Assembly (NCBI GenBank): GCA_023267535.1
Contig: JAHFNC010000006.1
Location: 1-42,926, forward strand
Origin: a bacterium
GTDB lineage: Bacteria; Patescibacteriota; Minisyncoccia; Phycocordibacterales; UBA5272
DNA length: 42,926 nucleotides
Direction: 5' to 3'
This document shows, one piece after another, positions 17,936 to 28,041 of this stretch. Both the position numbers and the translations under genes were made by a program. The notes beneath the pieces were generated by a model that saw only the letters and a list, made by a program, of their open reading frames with translations, searched no databases and was not told the DNA's origin. Position 1 is the stretch's first letter; the number at the start of each line of letters is the position of its first letter.

Positions 17936-20552
17936 GTTTTAATACCTTTTTTAAATATTGTCCTGTATAAGATTTTATATTTGATGCCACTTGCTCTGGC
18001 GTTCCAACTGCTACAATCTTTCCACCCCCTATTCCACCTTCTGGACCAATATCAATAATATAATCAGCACATTTAATAATATCTAAATTATGTTCAATTA
18101 AGACAACAGTATTACCATGATTAACCAATTTATTCAGAATTTCAATTAATTTTAATACATCTTCATAATGAAGACCGATTGAGGGTTCGTCTAAAAGATA
18201 AATAGTTTTCTCAGTGTGTTGTCTATATAATTCAGAAGAGATTTTTACACGCTGTGCTTCTCCACCTGATAAAGTTGTAGCTGATTGTCCGAGTTCAAGA
18301 TACGAAAGACCGACATCGTTTAATGTTTTTATTCTATCGTGTACCGCCGGTATTTCACTAAAGAATGAAAGAGCCTCTTCCACTGTCATTTTTAAAATAT
18401 CATAAATATTTTTTCCTTTATATTTTACCTCAAGAGTTTCTTTAGTAAATCTCTTTCCACGACAAACATCACACTCCACATAAACTGTTGGCAAAAAGTG
18501 CATCTCAACAGCAATCTCACCATTCCCCTGACAAACTTCACATCTTCCCCCTTTAACATTAAAAGAAAAACGGGAGGCTTTCCAACCACGAATCCTAGAC
18601 TCTTCACTAAAAGCAAACAAATCTCTGATGTGAGTCCACGCGCCAGTATATGTTGCTGGATTAGAACGTGGTGTTCTACCAATTGGGGACTGGTCAATTA
18701 AAACCGTGCGAGATAAATATTCTGTACCAGAAAAATCTGTGCAATTATAAATCTTCGCAGTTCTATGTCTTCTTTCTAATTTAGCCAGTAGGTTACGATG
18801 TAGTATTTCGTACATCAAAGAACTTTTACCAGAACCAGAAACCCCAGTAATGACATTAAATTTCCCAAGCGGAAGGGTGACATTCATATCTTTAATATTA
18901 AATATATTTCCACCTTTAACTTTTATTGACCCCTTATCTTGTTGTCTTCTATTTTCGGGAATAGGAATACTTTTTTCTCCGCGCAAATAAGCAAGTGTGG
19001 AACTACCCGATTTATTTCTTGGAGCAGTTAGAAGTTCTTCTAAATAATCAGAAACAACAACCTCTCCACCGTGTATTCCGGCAAGTGGTCCGATATCCAC
19101 AATAAAATCAGATGCGAAAATAGTGTCTTCATCATGTTCAACCACAATAATAGTGTTACCAATATCTCTTAAGTGAGTTAGAGTTTTTATTAATCTTTCA
19201 TTATCCCTTTGATGAAGTCCAATAGTTGGCTCATCTAACACATATAAAGCTCCAACTAATTTAGATCCAAGTTGGGAAGCTAATCTTATTCTTTGAGCTT
19301 CTCCTCCAGACAAAGTGTCCGCTTTTCTATTTAATGACAAATAATCAAGTCCAACATTTAACATAAACTCCAATCTTGATTCAATTTCTTTTATAACAAC
19401 AGAAGCAATTTCTTGCTCTTTCTTAGTTAGGGGCAACTTTTCAAAATAACTTTGTGCATCTCTAATAGACAAAGCGGTGATATCTACAATGTTTAGTTTT
19501 TCTTTGTCATCCAAAAAAACATTGAGTGCCTCATTACGCAATCTTTTACCGTGACAATCATCACATTCATCCAATCCTCCAAAATATTTTGTTCCAAGAC
19601 CGTTACAAGTAGGACAAGCTCCGTACGGAGAATTAAAAGAAAACAGCCTTGGTTCTATTTCTGGAAATGAAAATCCACAATTACTACAAGAAAATTTGCT
19701 ACTCATGATTGTTCTGTCTCCCAAAATATCAACTTCAAGTAGTCCGTCGGACTCTTGCACCGCTCTTTCTATAGCTTCTGATAATCTGATTAGCGCATCT
19801 TTTTCAGATTGTCTGTTTTTGAAACTATCAATTGAAATTGAATCAATCACAATTGAGATTTCGTGCTTTTTATTTTTAGATAAAATTATCTGTTCACGAA
19901 GGCTCTTTCTTTCTCCGTCTACTAATGCCTCTGTATAACCCTTACCCAAGAAGTCATAAAGTAATTGATAGTATTCGCCTTTTCTTCCACGGACGACGGG
20001 AGATAAAATATGAACTTCTTCAGAAGAAAACTCGACACCTAAAACTTCCTTCTTAACTTTCTTACCCGTCTTTGCAGTCAGATAATCAACGGCTTTTATT
20101 TTTTCTAAAATAAAATTCATTATTTCTTCGTTAGAAAGTTTTTGAATTTTTGAGCCACATTCCACACAATAAGGCTTTCCAACTCTGGCATATAAAACTC
20201 TTAAATAATCATAGATTTCGGTTATGGTGGCTACTGTTGACCTTGGGTTTCTTCCAGCTGATTTTTGATCAATAGATATAGCCGGTGATAATCCGACAAT
20301 CTCATCAACGTCCGGCTTTTGCATTTGATTCAAAAATTGCCTAGCATAAGCCGAAAGAGATTCAACATATCTTCTTTGTCCTTCAGCAAAGATGGTGTCA
20401 AAAGCCAGGGATGATTTGCCACTGCCAGAAAGACCGGTGAAAACAACCATTTTATGTCTTGGTATTTCAACAGTAATATTTTTCAAGTTATGAGTTCTAG
20501 CTCCTTTAACGATTATTGATTCTATGTGGTTTTTATCGTCTTTTTTAGTCAT
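17925..20552 (-). CDS. uvrA: Excinuclease ABC subunit A
   Basis: Two Walker A (TGLSGSGKSSLAFDTIFAEGQRRYVESLSAYARQFL; TGVSGSGKSSLMYEIL), zinc fingers, LSGGEAQRI/LSGGEAQRV. Confidence 0.97.
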   Translation of the reverse strand: MTKKDDKNHIESIIVKGARTHNLKNITVEIPRHKMVVFTGLSGSGKSSLAFDTIFAEGQRRYVESLSAYARQFLNQMQKPDVDEIVGLSPAISIDQKSAGRNPRSTVATITEIYDYLRVLYARVGKPYCVECGSKIQKLSNEEIMNFILEKIKAVDYLTAKTGKKVKKEVLGVEFSSEEVHILSPVVRGRKGEYYQLLYDFLGKGYTEALVDGERKSLREQIILSKNKKHEISIVIDSISIDSFKNRQSEKDALIRLSEAIERAVQESDGLLEVDILGDRTIMSSKFSCSNCGFSFPEIEPRLFSFNSPYGACPTCNGLGTKYFGGLDECDDCHGKRLRNEALNVFLDDKEKLNIVDITALSIRDAQSYFEKLPLTKKEQEIASVVIKEIESRLEFMLNVGLDYLSLNRKADTLSGGEAQRIRLASQLGSKLVGALYVLDEPTIGLHQRDNERLIKTLTHLRDIGNTIIVVEHDEDTIFASDFIVDIGPLAGIHGGEVVVSDYLEELLTAPRNKSGSSTLAYLRGEKSIPIPENRRQQDKGSIKVKGGNIFNIKDMNVTLPLGKFNVITGVSGSGKSSLMYEILHRNLLAKLERRHRTAKIYNCTDFSGTEYLSRTVLIDQSPIGRTPRSNPATYTGAWTHIRDLFAFSEESRIRGWKASRFSFNVKGGRCEVCQGNGEIAVEMHFLPTVYVECDVCRGKRFTKETLEVKYKGKNIYDILKMTVEEALSFFSEIPAVHDRIKTLNDVGLSYLELGQSATTLSGGEAQRVKISSELYRQHTEKTIYLLDEPSIGLHYEDVLKLIEILNKLVNHGNTVVLIEHNLDIIKCADYIIDIGPEGGIGGGKIVAVGTPEQVASNIKSYTGQYLKKVLKRKK

Positions 20553-20601
20553 ATCAAACGCATATTATACAACAAAATAAGCATTTTGTCTTTACAAATT
20601 A

Positions 20602-20632
20602 AAATGACCAAGCCTGTAAGGCTTGGTCATTT
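20602..20632. terminator. 13-bp perfect hairpin AAATGACCAAGCC-TGTAA-GGCTTGGTCATTT
   Basis: Located between the 20645-21178 gene and uvrA, both on the minus strand. Confidence 0.8.
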
Positions 20633-20644
20633 ATAGACAAAAAA

Positions 20645-21178
20645 CTATTTAACCTTCACCGAAGAGATAATGTCATCTACTTCTTTTTGATGGGTTTTTC
20701 TACCCTCAACAACAATTAACCACTTACCATCTTTTGCTTTAGCGATATACCAATTAGTTCCGGCAGAACTTGTAACTTCCCATGTATAATCACCAGACAC
20801 AACTTCTCCTGATGGATCAATAACAGAAACGTGTGGTGCGATTATTTCTGATAAATAATCATCTGGTGTGTATCCTCTATCTCCCTCGTAACTGAAATAT
20901 ACAGAAGAATAAAATGGAGTTGATTCATCAGAAATCCTGACTAATGCCCCGTCGAATGTTGTTGTAGCTATAGCATCAGCTGGAAGATTGAAATTATAAG
21001 AAATATTTTTCTCTGCTTCTGGAAATCTTTTGACATCATAAGAAAATGGAACTGTTTTTAATAAATAACTAACTTGGTTATTCGTTTTATGTTTTGAATT
21101 TTGATTTATCTTGTAACCGGTAAAAACAACTACTGCTAAAAGTGCCACTCCTAGAATCACAGAAATATATGTTTTCAT
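20645..21178 (-). CDS. Hypothetical protein with N-terminal TM/signal anchor
   Basis: 177 aa; MKTYISVILGVALLAVVVFTGYKINQ; preceded by TATAAT. Confidence 0.7.
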   Translation of the reverse strand: MKTYISVILGVALLAVVVFTGYKINQNSKHKTNNQVSYLLKTVPFSYDVKRFPEAEKNISYNFNLPADAIATTTFDGALVRISDESTPFYSSVYFSYEGDRGYTPDDYLSEIIAPHVSVIDPSGEVVSGDYTWEVTSSAGTNWYIAKAKDGKWLIVVEGRKTHQKEVDDIISSVKVK

Positions 21179-21252
21179 ATGCCGGTATTATACGCTTTAA
21201 ATTTGGGGCTAGCAAAGATTGACAATGTGTGAAAATTTGTGTTATTTCGAAA

Positions 21253-23271
21253 CTACATCTTTGATTTTAATATCTCTATTTCATCTCTTAATATGGCCGC
21301 CGTCTCAAAATCTAAAATTTTTACAGCTTCTTTCATTTGCTTCTCTTTTAATTTTAATAGTTTGTTTGGATTTTTAGCAAATAATTTTTTATCAATTTCT
21401 AATTCTTGATTAATTGCTCTGTCGTGTTCTTTTTGTAGCCCATCAGTAATATCTTTTATATTCTTTTTAATCGTCTGTGGAGTAATGTTATGTTCTTTAT
21501 TATAAGCCGCTTGAATTGTGCGACGACGAGAGGTTTCACCAATTGCTCTTTCAAGTGAGCCTGTCATATTATCAGCATATAGAATTACCCTACCTTCAGA
21601 ATTACGAGCAGCACGACCAATAGTTTGAATAAGTGATGTCTCACTTCTTAAAAACCCTTCTTTATCAGCATCAAGTATTCCAATCAATGTTACTTCTGGT
21701 AAATCAAGACCTTCACGAAGAAGGTTTACTCCAACCAAGCAATCAAATTTTCCTCTTCTGAAGCTTGTTAGTATTTGTATTCTATCCATTGTCTTTATAT
21801 CGCTGTGTAAATATTCAGCTTTTACACCCTCTCCCTTCAAATATTCAGACAAGCTCTCAGCCATCTTTTTTGTTAGTGTGGTAGCAAGAACACGACCTCC
21901 TTTTTTAATATCTTTTATAGCTTCATCAATAAAATCATGAATCTGACCTTTGTATTTTCCTTTTACTCCGATGGGACGAACGGAAAGCTCTGGATCAAGT
22001 AGTCCAGTTGGACGAATTATCTGTTCTACAATCTGTTCTGAATTTTCTCTTTCATAAGTAGACGGTGTAGCTGAAACATAAATGACTTCATTAATACGCT
22101 CTTGGAATTCCTCATACTTAAGGGGGCGATTATCTTTAGCCGAAGGCAAACGAAAACCATATTCAACCAAGGTATTTTTTCTTGATTGATCTCCAGCATA
22201 CATACCGTGCAATTGTGGGAGCGTTACATGAGACTCATCAATGACAGTCAAAAATTCTGGTTTACCATTTTTGTCATGTGGAAAATATTCCAATAAAGTG
22301 TCTGGTGCTACACCGGCTTTTTTACCAGATAAATGTCTGGAATAATTTTCAATTCCCTGACAAAAACCAGCTTCGCGAATCATGGCCACATCATATTTGG
22401 TGCGTCTTCTTAATCTTTCTATTTCTAAAATCTTCCCCTCTTTTTCTAAAACTTTAAGTCTGTCTTCTAATTCTTTTAAAATAGTTTTTATTGCTCTTTC
22501 TCTAGTTGGTAAGTCAGAAATAAAATGTTTAGCTGGAAAAATAAAATAATTTTCTACTTCTTTCAAAATTTTCATTGATACTGGGTCGGTTACTGTTAAG
22601 GATGAAATTTTATTACCTTCAATTTGAATTTGAAGCATAACAGTTTCGGAAACCGGCATAACATCAAGTCTGTTTCCAATGGCTCGAAATGTTCCTGGTG
22701 ATAAGTCGGCATTTGTTCTCTCATAATAAATATTTACAAGTTTTTGCATAAGCAAAACTTTACTCACTGGATCTCCAACACTTAATTTCATATTCTCTCT
22801 TTCGTATTCAACAGGAGAACCAAGACCGTAAATACAAGAAACCGATGCAACAATAATCACATCTTTTCTAGTAAGTAATGCTTGGGTGGAGGCGTGACGT
22901 AATCTATCTATTTCTTCGTTGATTTGAGCATCTTTTTCAATATAAGTATCAGTCACTGGCATATACGCTTCTGGTTGATAATAGTCATAATAAGAAACGA
23001 AATAATGCACGGCAGCATCTGGAAAAAACTCTCTGAACTCTTGGGCAAGTTGAGCGGCTAAAGTTTTATTATGAGCAACAACTAGCGTTGGTCTTTGCAC
23101 TTTATCTATCACGCTGGCAATGGTAAAAGTTTTACCAGTTCCAGTTGCCCCAAGCAATGTTTGTTTCTTCATTCCCTTATTAAGTCCAGTAACTAATTGC
23201 AAAACCGCCTTGGGCTGATCGCCAGCTGGAATAAAACCTTTCAATACAAATTTTCCTTCGTTTCTTGACAT
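21253..23271 (-). CDS. uvrB: Excinuclease ABC subunit B (helicase)
   Basis: FIPAGDQPKAVLQLV, GATGTGKTFTIA, NKTLAAQLAQEFREFFPDAAVHYFVSYYDYYQPEAY, IGRAARN. Start re-placed at MSRNEGKF; the track start at 23343 gives an atypical extension overlapping the divergent ORF. Confidence 0.96.
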   Translation of the reverse strand: MSRNEGKFVLKGFIPAGDQPKAVLQLVTGLNKGMKKQTLLGATGTGKTFTIASVIDKVQRPTLVVAHNKTLAAQLAQEFREFFPDAAVHYFVSYYDYYQPEAYMPVTDTYIEKDAQINEEIDRLRHASTQALLTRKDVIIVASVSCIYGLGSPVEYERENMKLSVGDPVSKVLLMQKLVNIYYERTNADLSPGTFRAIGNRLDVMPVSETVMLQIQIEGNKISSLTVTDPVSMKILKEVENYFIFPAKHFISDLPTRERAIKTILKELEDRLKVLEKEGKILEIERLRRRTKYDVAMIREAGFCQGIENYSRHLSGKKAGVAPDTLLEYFPHDKNGKPEFLTVIDESHVTLPQLHGMYAGDQSRKNTLVEYGFRLPSAKDNRPLKYEEFQERINEVIYVSATPSTYERENSEQIVEQIIRPTGLLDPELSVRPIGVKGKYKGQIHDFIDEAIKDIKKGGRVLATTLTKKMAESLSEYLKGEGVKAEYLHSDIKTMDRIQILTSFRRGKFDCLVGVNLLREGLDLPEVTLIGILDADKEGFLRSETSLIQTIGRAARNSEGRVILYADNMTGSLERAIGETSRRRTIQAAYNKEHNITPQTIKKNIKDITDGLQKEHDRAINQELEIDKKLFAKNPNKLLKLKEKQMKEAVKILDFETAAILRDEIEILKSKM

Positions 23272-23335
23272 AATCGATTTTAAATTATAACATAAAAACC
23301 AGCTTTGTTCTTCAAACAGGAAATGGGGAGGTAAT

Positions 23336-23659
23336 ATGACCAAAGGACAATCTGGCTACGAGGGCGAAGGTCCGGAATGGTTATCTAAAACCAAAAACGA
23401 AAATGACATTATTGAAGTTAACAACGAAACAATGCTGGCCATGGGTGCGCTTGTTTGCGCAATCATACTTATGGCGTCGGTTGCGTTTTTGTATTTTTAT
23501 TTCTCTGATAGACGCATTGATGTGTTTGCAATAAAAGAAACAATTAAGTACGTCATCTTTACTTTCATTGTAATTTTTTGTTTTTCCGCCGTCTATTCCA
23601 ACCTTTTTGAAAAAGAAAAAAACATAGAGGGTGGCAAAGAAATAGAGGAAGTCGTTTAA
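23336..23659 (+). CDS. Small membrane protein (107 aa, two predicted TM segments)
   Basis: SD GGGGAGG before ATG, hydrophobic MLAMGALVCAIILMASVAFLYFYF and YVIFTFIVIFCFSAVY, terminator downstream. Confidence 0.75.
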   Translation: MTKGQSGYEGEGPEWLSKTKNENDIIEVNNETMLAMGALVCAIILMASVAFLYFYFSDRRIDVFAIKETIKYVIFTFIVIFCFSAVYSNLFEKEKNIEGGKEIEEVV

Positions 23660-23667
23660 CATCCACA

Positions 23668-23696
23668 GGTGCAAAGCAGAAGCTTTGCACCATTTT
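23668..23696. terminator. 10-bp hairpin GGTGCAAAGC-AGAA-GCTTTGCACC then ATTTTT
   Basis: Perfect stem between convergent genes. Confidence 0.88.
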
Positions 23697-23701
23697 TGTT
23701 T

Positions 23702-24946
23702 CTAAACTTTTACTCCGTAATATCTTTTTATAAACTCATCTTTGAATTTTATAAATGTCCCTCTCTCTAAATTCTCTCTGGCGTCATCTACTAATTGCGT
23801 AATAAATTTTAAATTATGTATTGAAGCGAGCGTTGAAGCCAGTATTTCATTTGATCTAAATAAGTGTGATAAATAACTTTTTGTATATTTATGTGTATAC
23901 CAAGATTCATTTTCTGAAATTGGTGACATGTCATCTTTATATTTAGCATTATTAATATTTATTCTACCGTCATAAGTATAAAGTGCTCCATTTCTAGCAA
24001 TACGAGTTGGTGCTACGCAATCAAAAGTGTCAATTCCATTTTCAATAGCCATCAAAATATCAATTGGTTCACCTATTCCAAGTAAATGACGCGGTTTATT
24101 TTCTGGCAACTCTTCACACACCCATCTAACCGCCGTTCCCATATCCTCTTTTGTAAAACTTCCGCCAATTCCATAACCATCAAAATTCATAGCGCCTAAT
24201 ACTTTAGCGGACTCTTTTCGTAAATCTTCATACGCTCCACCTTGCACGACACCAAACAAGGCTTGCTCCATGCCAGTTGCTTTAGATACTCCTAATCTTT
24301 TATGTTCATCTAAACTTCTTTTTGCCCAACGGTGAGTTCTTTCCATTGCTTCTACTTGATAATCTTTTGGAGACAATGGGGAAGTGCATTCATCAAACGC
24401 AAAAAAAATATCAGCTCCTAAATTATGTTGTATCTGCATACTGACCTCTGGTGTAAATTTATGTGTTCCACCATCTATTATAGATTTAAAAGTCACTCCA
24501 TCTTCATCAATGATTGCTAATTTTTCGTGATTACTTTCCTCTTCTTCGTTTCTTAAATCATAAGCCGATAATTCTTCTGATGTTGCCACCTTTGAAACTC
24601 CTCTGCCTAAAGCTTGTCCTAATGAAAATACTTGAAATCCTCCCGAATCAGTAAATGTTGGTCCGTCCCAGTTCATCATCTTTCCAAAACCACCATGCTT
24701 TGCAATAATTTCATCCCCTGGTTCTAAATACAAATGATAAGTGTTAGCTAGCACCGCTTGAGCACCGACAAAATCTTTTACTTGTTCTGGATTAAGAGCC
24801 TTAACAGTTGCCTTCGTTCCAACAACAATAAAAGCAGGAGTCTTGATGTCTCCGTGCGGAGTATGAATAATACCAGTACGAGCAAGAGGTGCTTCATTAC
24901 TGTTTTTTTCTATTTCAAATGAAAATGACATAATAATTCGTCTCAC
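23702..24946 (-). CDS. tgt: Queuine/7-cyano-7-deazaguanine tRNA-ribosyltransferase family protein, non-canonical zinc region
   Basis: NTYHLYLEPGDEIIAKHGG, FTDSGGFQVFSL, GIGEPIDILMAIENGIDTFDCVAPTRIARNGALYT. Start may be MSFSFEIE at 24931. Confidence 0.93.
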   Translation of the reverse strand: MRRIIMSFSFEIEKNSNEAPLARTGIIHTPHGDIKTPAFIVVGTKATVKALNPEQVKDFVGAQAVLANTYHLYLEPGDEIIAKHGGFGKMMNWDGPTFTDSGGFQVFSLGQALGRGVSKVATSEELSAYDLRNEEEESNHEKLAIIDEDGVTFKSIIDGGTHKFTPEVSMQIQHNLGADIFFAFDECTSPLSPKDYQVEAMERTHRWAKRSLDEHKRLGVSKATGMEQALFGVVQGGAYEDLRKESAKVLGAMNFDGYGIGGSFTKEDMGTAVRWVCEELPENKPRHLLGIGEPIDILMAIENGIDTFDCVAPTRIARNGALYTYDGRININNAKYKDDMSPISENESWYTHKYTKSYLSHLFRSNEILASTLASIHNLKFITQLVDDARENLERGTFIKFKDEFIKRYYGVKV

Positions 24947-25039
24947 TATAGCAAAAAAACTCTGGTTTGACTATATTCTCTTTTACTTGTAAAGTGCTTA
25001 CAGTTGCTCCCTGTAATTCAACCAAAAGAGAGGTCTGTG

Positions 25040-25645
25040 ATGAATAATTTTCTTCATCTTCACATGCCTCCTTTTTTGGAGGCAAAACATTACATTCATT
25101 TTAAGCCAAGCGAAATAACGCAAATAAATTGGGCTTATGCTTATGCTCATACAGTGCTTTACGGTCAAATGCGAAAAAACGGCACGCTGTATATCGAGCA
25201 TCCTGTCAGAATGGTTTCAATTCAATTAGACAGGTTAAAAGTCTACGATGCCGAGCTTTCTCTTATTCTTATTTTCCACGACGTTGATGAAGAGTCAGAG
25301 CTTATGTTCGTTAGCGACACCGTTGGCGCTTGGTTTGGTCTAAAACAAAAGCACCATATGGGAATGCTGACCAAAACAAAAGAGAATGAATCAACTTACT
25401 TAAGTGCTATCATCAATTCTGGAAATTGGCGACTTATTTTGGCAAAGCTAATAGACAGAACAGACAACATGGAAACACTCGCCGGACTTGAAGTTGATTT
25501 TCAGAAGAAACAAGCTAAGGAGACGAGAGAGCTTTTCCTTGACATGTGTAAGGTTTTGGAAAAAGTAATTCCGGTAGAATACAGAGAAGTTCCAAAAATA
25601 ATTCATAAACGATTAGCTGTTCTTTGCGAACAATACGGATGTTAA
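25040..25645 (+). CDS. Standalone HD-domain protein, RelA/SpoT-hydrolase (MESH1/SAH)-like
   Basis: YIEHPVRMV, LILIFHDVDEES, KLIDRTDNMETL; start re-placed after an AGAGAGG SD-like sequence. Confidence 0.72.
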   Translation: MNNFLHLHMPPFLEAKHYIHFKPSEITQINWAYAYAHTVLYGQMRKNGTLYIEHPVRMVSIQLDRLKVYDAELSLILIFHDVDEESELMFVSDTVGAWFGLKQKHHMGMLTKTKENESTYLSAIINSGNWRLILAKLIDRTDNMETLAGLEVDFQKKQAKETRELFLDMCKVLEKVIPVEYREVPKIIHKRLAVLCEQYGC

Positions 25646-25683
25646 GAACCTCAAACTAGTAAGTGAGAGGTTCTTTTTTATTT

Positions 25684-26016
25684 TTATCTAACAAGCAATA
25701 ACACAAGACCCAAGACGCAGAAAGTTGTTGCAAGAATTTGTAATGTTGATAACTGTTCGTGTACAAACAGTGTCCCAATAATAACAACTGCCACTATATT
25801 TATAGTTACCGTTATTGTAGTTGCTGTATTTAAATTTTCACTTTTTAAAAAATATCCGTAACCTGTCAAACTAATAACATAAAAAATCATTGCAACTAAC
25901 CAATACAAGAAACTGTATCCTTGCCAAGAATTTCCTAGTATCATCCATTTATTCATAAAAAAGTCCCCCGCTGCCATTCCCAATCCGATAATTAAAGAAA
26001 ATAATACTATAGCCAT
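25684..26016 (-). CDS. Small four-TM transporter (SMR/EamA-like)
   Basis: 110 aa, four hydrophobic helices, EmrE-like layout. Confidence 0.6.
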   Translation of the reverse strand: MAIVLFSLIIGLGMAAGDFFMNKWMILGNSWQGYSFLYWLVAMIFYVISLTGYGYFLKSENLNTATTITVTINIVAVVIIGTLFVHEQLSTLQILATTFCVLGLVLLLVR

Positions 26017-26019
26017 AAA

Positions 26020-26940
26020 TTATTTGTTAGTAAAAACCCTATAAATTTCATAATATTCTTTGGCAATCATTTGAATTGCGTCATCTCTAGAAATTTTCTG
26101 ATCACGATACAAAGTAAGAGGTTCCCAGAATATTGTTCTACCGACAGCAAAACCAATTATACCATTTACATTTCTTCCAGCTGTAATCCACTCCCTCACT
26201 CTTTCTTTAGTTTCATTACGACCTAAAATTATAACTCCAACCAATGGACGATTCCCTCTTTCTTGTGCCACAGTAATTATAGATTCATAATCACTCGCAT
26301 TTTCAAACCCTTCAATTTTCCAAACATCAACCACAATTTCAGCTTGATAAAATTCATTAATCATTTTTATAGTCAAATCTTTTCTTAACTCTTTATCAAA
26401 TCTATGTTTATCGTTACCACAAAGTTTTAATTGCTCATCAGTTGCAATCACTAGCGGTTCAATCAACAACATTAAATCATTAGCACTGGCGAAATCAGAA
26501 ACTTTTTTTATTCTTTCTAATTGAATTTGATTATTTTCTTTATTTCCTTCTGCATTATATCTAACCAAAACCTTAGCAAAGGTTGGTTTTATCTCAAGTA
26601 AATGATTTCCAAAATCGTCCCCGAACTCACATTCAAAAATATCTACCCCTGATTTCTCAACTGTTTGCATAGTTATAAATCCGCGAGCCTTAGCATCTTT
26701 CAAAATTTCTTTTCCGTAAATTTCATCTACCAATACTGCCGCATTTTCTCTAGGAATACCAAAATCGATGGCTTTGTCTATAGCCTCATAAATTATTGTT
26801 TTGTAATCAGTTACTGTTTGCTTTTGATTTATATTTAACTCACCTTTAAATGAAAGTAAATTCTCCACAAAAGATGCCCTGTGATCAAAGGGCAAGACAA
26901 ACAAATTCTTATTATATCCCACGGCGTTATTCCTAGTCAT
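26020..26940 (-). CDS. DUF2090/IolC-C-terminal-like class I aldolase
   Basis: NLFVLPFDHRASF, VLVRYN, VVDVWKIEGF (Schiff-base Lys candidate), GIIGFAVGRTIFWEPL. Confidence 0.75.
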   Translation of the reverse strand: MTRNNAVGYNKNLFVLPFDHRASFVENLLSFKGELNINQKQTVTDYKTIIYEAIDKAIDFGIPRENAAVLVDEIYGKEILKDAKARGFITMQTVEKSGVDIFECEFGDDFGNHLLEIKPTFAKVLVRYNAEGNKENNQIQLERIKKVSDFASANDLMLLIEPLVIATDEQLKLCGNDKHRFDKELRKDLTIKMINEFYQAEIVVDVWKIEGFENASDYESIITVAQERGNRPLVGVIILGRNETKERVREWITAGRNVNGIIGFAVGRTIFWEPLTLYRDQKISRDDAIQMIAKEYYEIYRVFTNK

Positions 26941-26977
26941 AACGCCTAGTATATCTTATACTTATAACTAAATAAAC

Positions 26978-27967
26978 ATGAATGAAGAAAACTTATTTGA
27001 TATAGTCGGAATTGGTGATGTTGTTGTTGACGCTTTTATTAAATTAGAAGTGGGACATACCGAAGAAACAGCCAATGGCGCCGAATATTGTTTGCCTTTT
27101 GGGTCAAAAATCCCTTACGAATCAATGACGGAAGTCCCTGCTGTTGGAAATTCAGCAAATGCCGTAGTTTCTGCGTCTCGTCTTGGACTAAAAACTGCTC
27201 TTGTTTCTTGTGTTGGAAATGATAATGACGGAAAGAAGTGTGTAGAAAAATTAAAGAAAGAAAATGTTTCAACCAACTTTATAAAAGTAGAAGAAAACAA
27301 AAAGACTAACTATCATTATGTTTTGTGGTTTGGTGACGATAGAACCATACTTATCAAACACGAAAATTTTCATCCAGAATTAGATGATGCAAAAACAAAA
27401 TGGATTTATCTGTCATCAATTGGTGAAAATGAAAAATATCTTCATGATGATGTTTTAAAATATTTAGAAAAATATCCAGAAACCAAATTAGCCTTCCAAC
27501 CAGGGACTTACCAATTAATATTAGGAAAAGAATTATTGCCGATTTATAAAAAAGCTACTGTAGTTTGTATGAATAAAGAAGAAGCTAAAGAATTGCTAGA
27601 AACAAATAGCGATGACATAAAAGAATTGTTGGAAGGTGTTGCCTCAATGGGTCCACAAACAGTATTAATAACTGACGGAGCAAATGGTTCTTATGTAAAA
27701 TATGATGGCACACTTTTATTTATGCCTACTTATCCTGATATAAAGACACCTTACGAAAGAACTGGCGCTGGAGATGCTTTCTTTTCGACTTTCGTTTCTT
27801 ATATGGCCAAAGGTTTCGATGAAAAACACGCTATACAAAGAGCTCCTATTAACGCGATGAACGTTGTTCAGTGCATTGGTGCTCAAGAAGGATTATTGTC
27901 AGAAGAAAAAATAGAAGAATATTTAAAGAACGCACCTGAAGATTACAAACTTGAAATATTAGTTTAG
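26978..27967 (+). CDS. PfkB-family carbohydrate kinase
   Basis: GNSANAVVSASRLGLKTALVSCVGND and ERTGAGDAFFSTFVSYMAKG signatures. Confidence 0.92.
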   Translation: MNEENLFDIVGIGDVVVDAFIKLEVGHTEETANGAEYCLPFGSKIPYESMTEVPAVGNSANAVVSASRLGLKTALVSCVGNDNDGKKCVEKLKKENVSTNFIKVEENKKTNYHYVLWFGDDRTILIKHENFHPELDDAKTKWIYLSSIGENEKYLHDDVLKYLEKYPETKLAFQPGTYQLILGKELLPIYKKATVVCMNKEEAKELLETNSDDIKELLEGVASMGPQTVLITDGANGSYVKYDGTLLFMPTYPDIKTPYERTGAGDAFFSTFVSYMAKGFDEKHAIQRAPINAMNVVQCIGAQEGLLSEEKIEEYLKNAPEDYKLEILV

Positions 27968-27982
27968 GGTTTATACAAAAAG

Positions 27983-28016
27983 AAAACCCCGCCAGTTGTA
28001 ATCGCGAGGTTTTTTG
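27983..28016 (+). terminator. Intrinsic terminator AAAACCCCGC...GCGAGGTTTTTT
   Basis: 10-bp stem with one G.U, then T-run, just after the PfkB gene. Confidence 0.78.
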
Positions 28017-28041
28017 TTGATGATTGAATGATTCATATTAG

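Noticed and set aside
23272-23343. N-terminal extension MVILPPHFLFEEQSWFLCYNLKSI of UvrB in the track
   Set aside because: Atypical of UvrB, contains the TATAAT region, and overlaps the divergent small gene's SD and start; the MSRNEGKF start is preferred.
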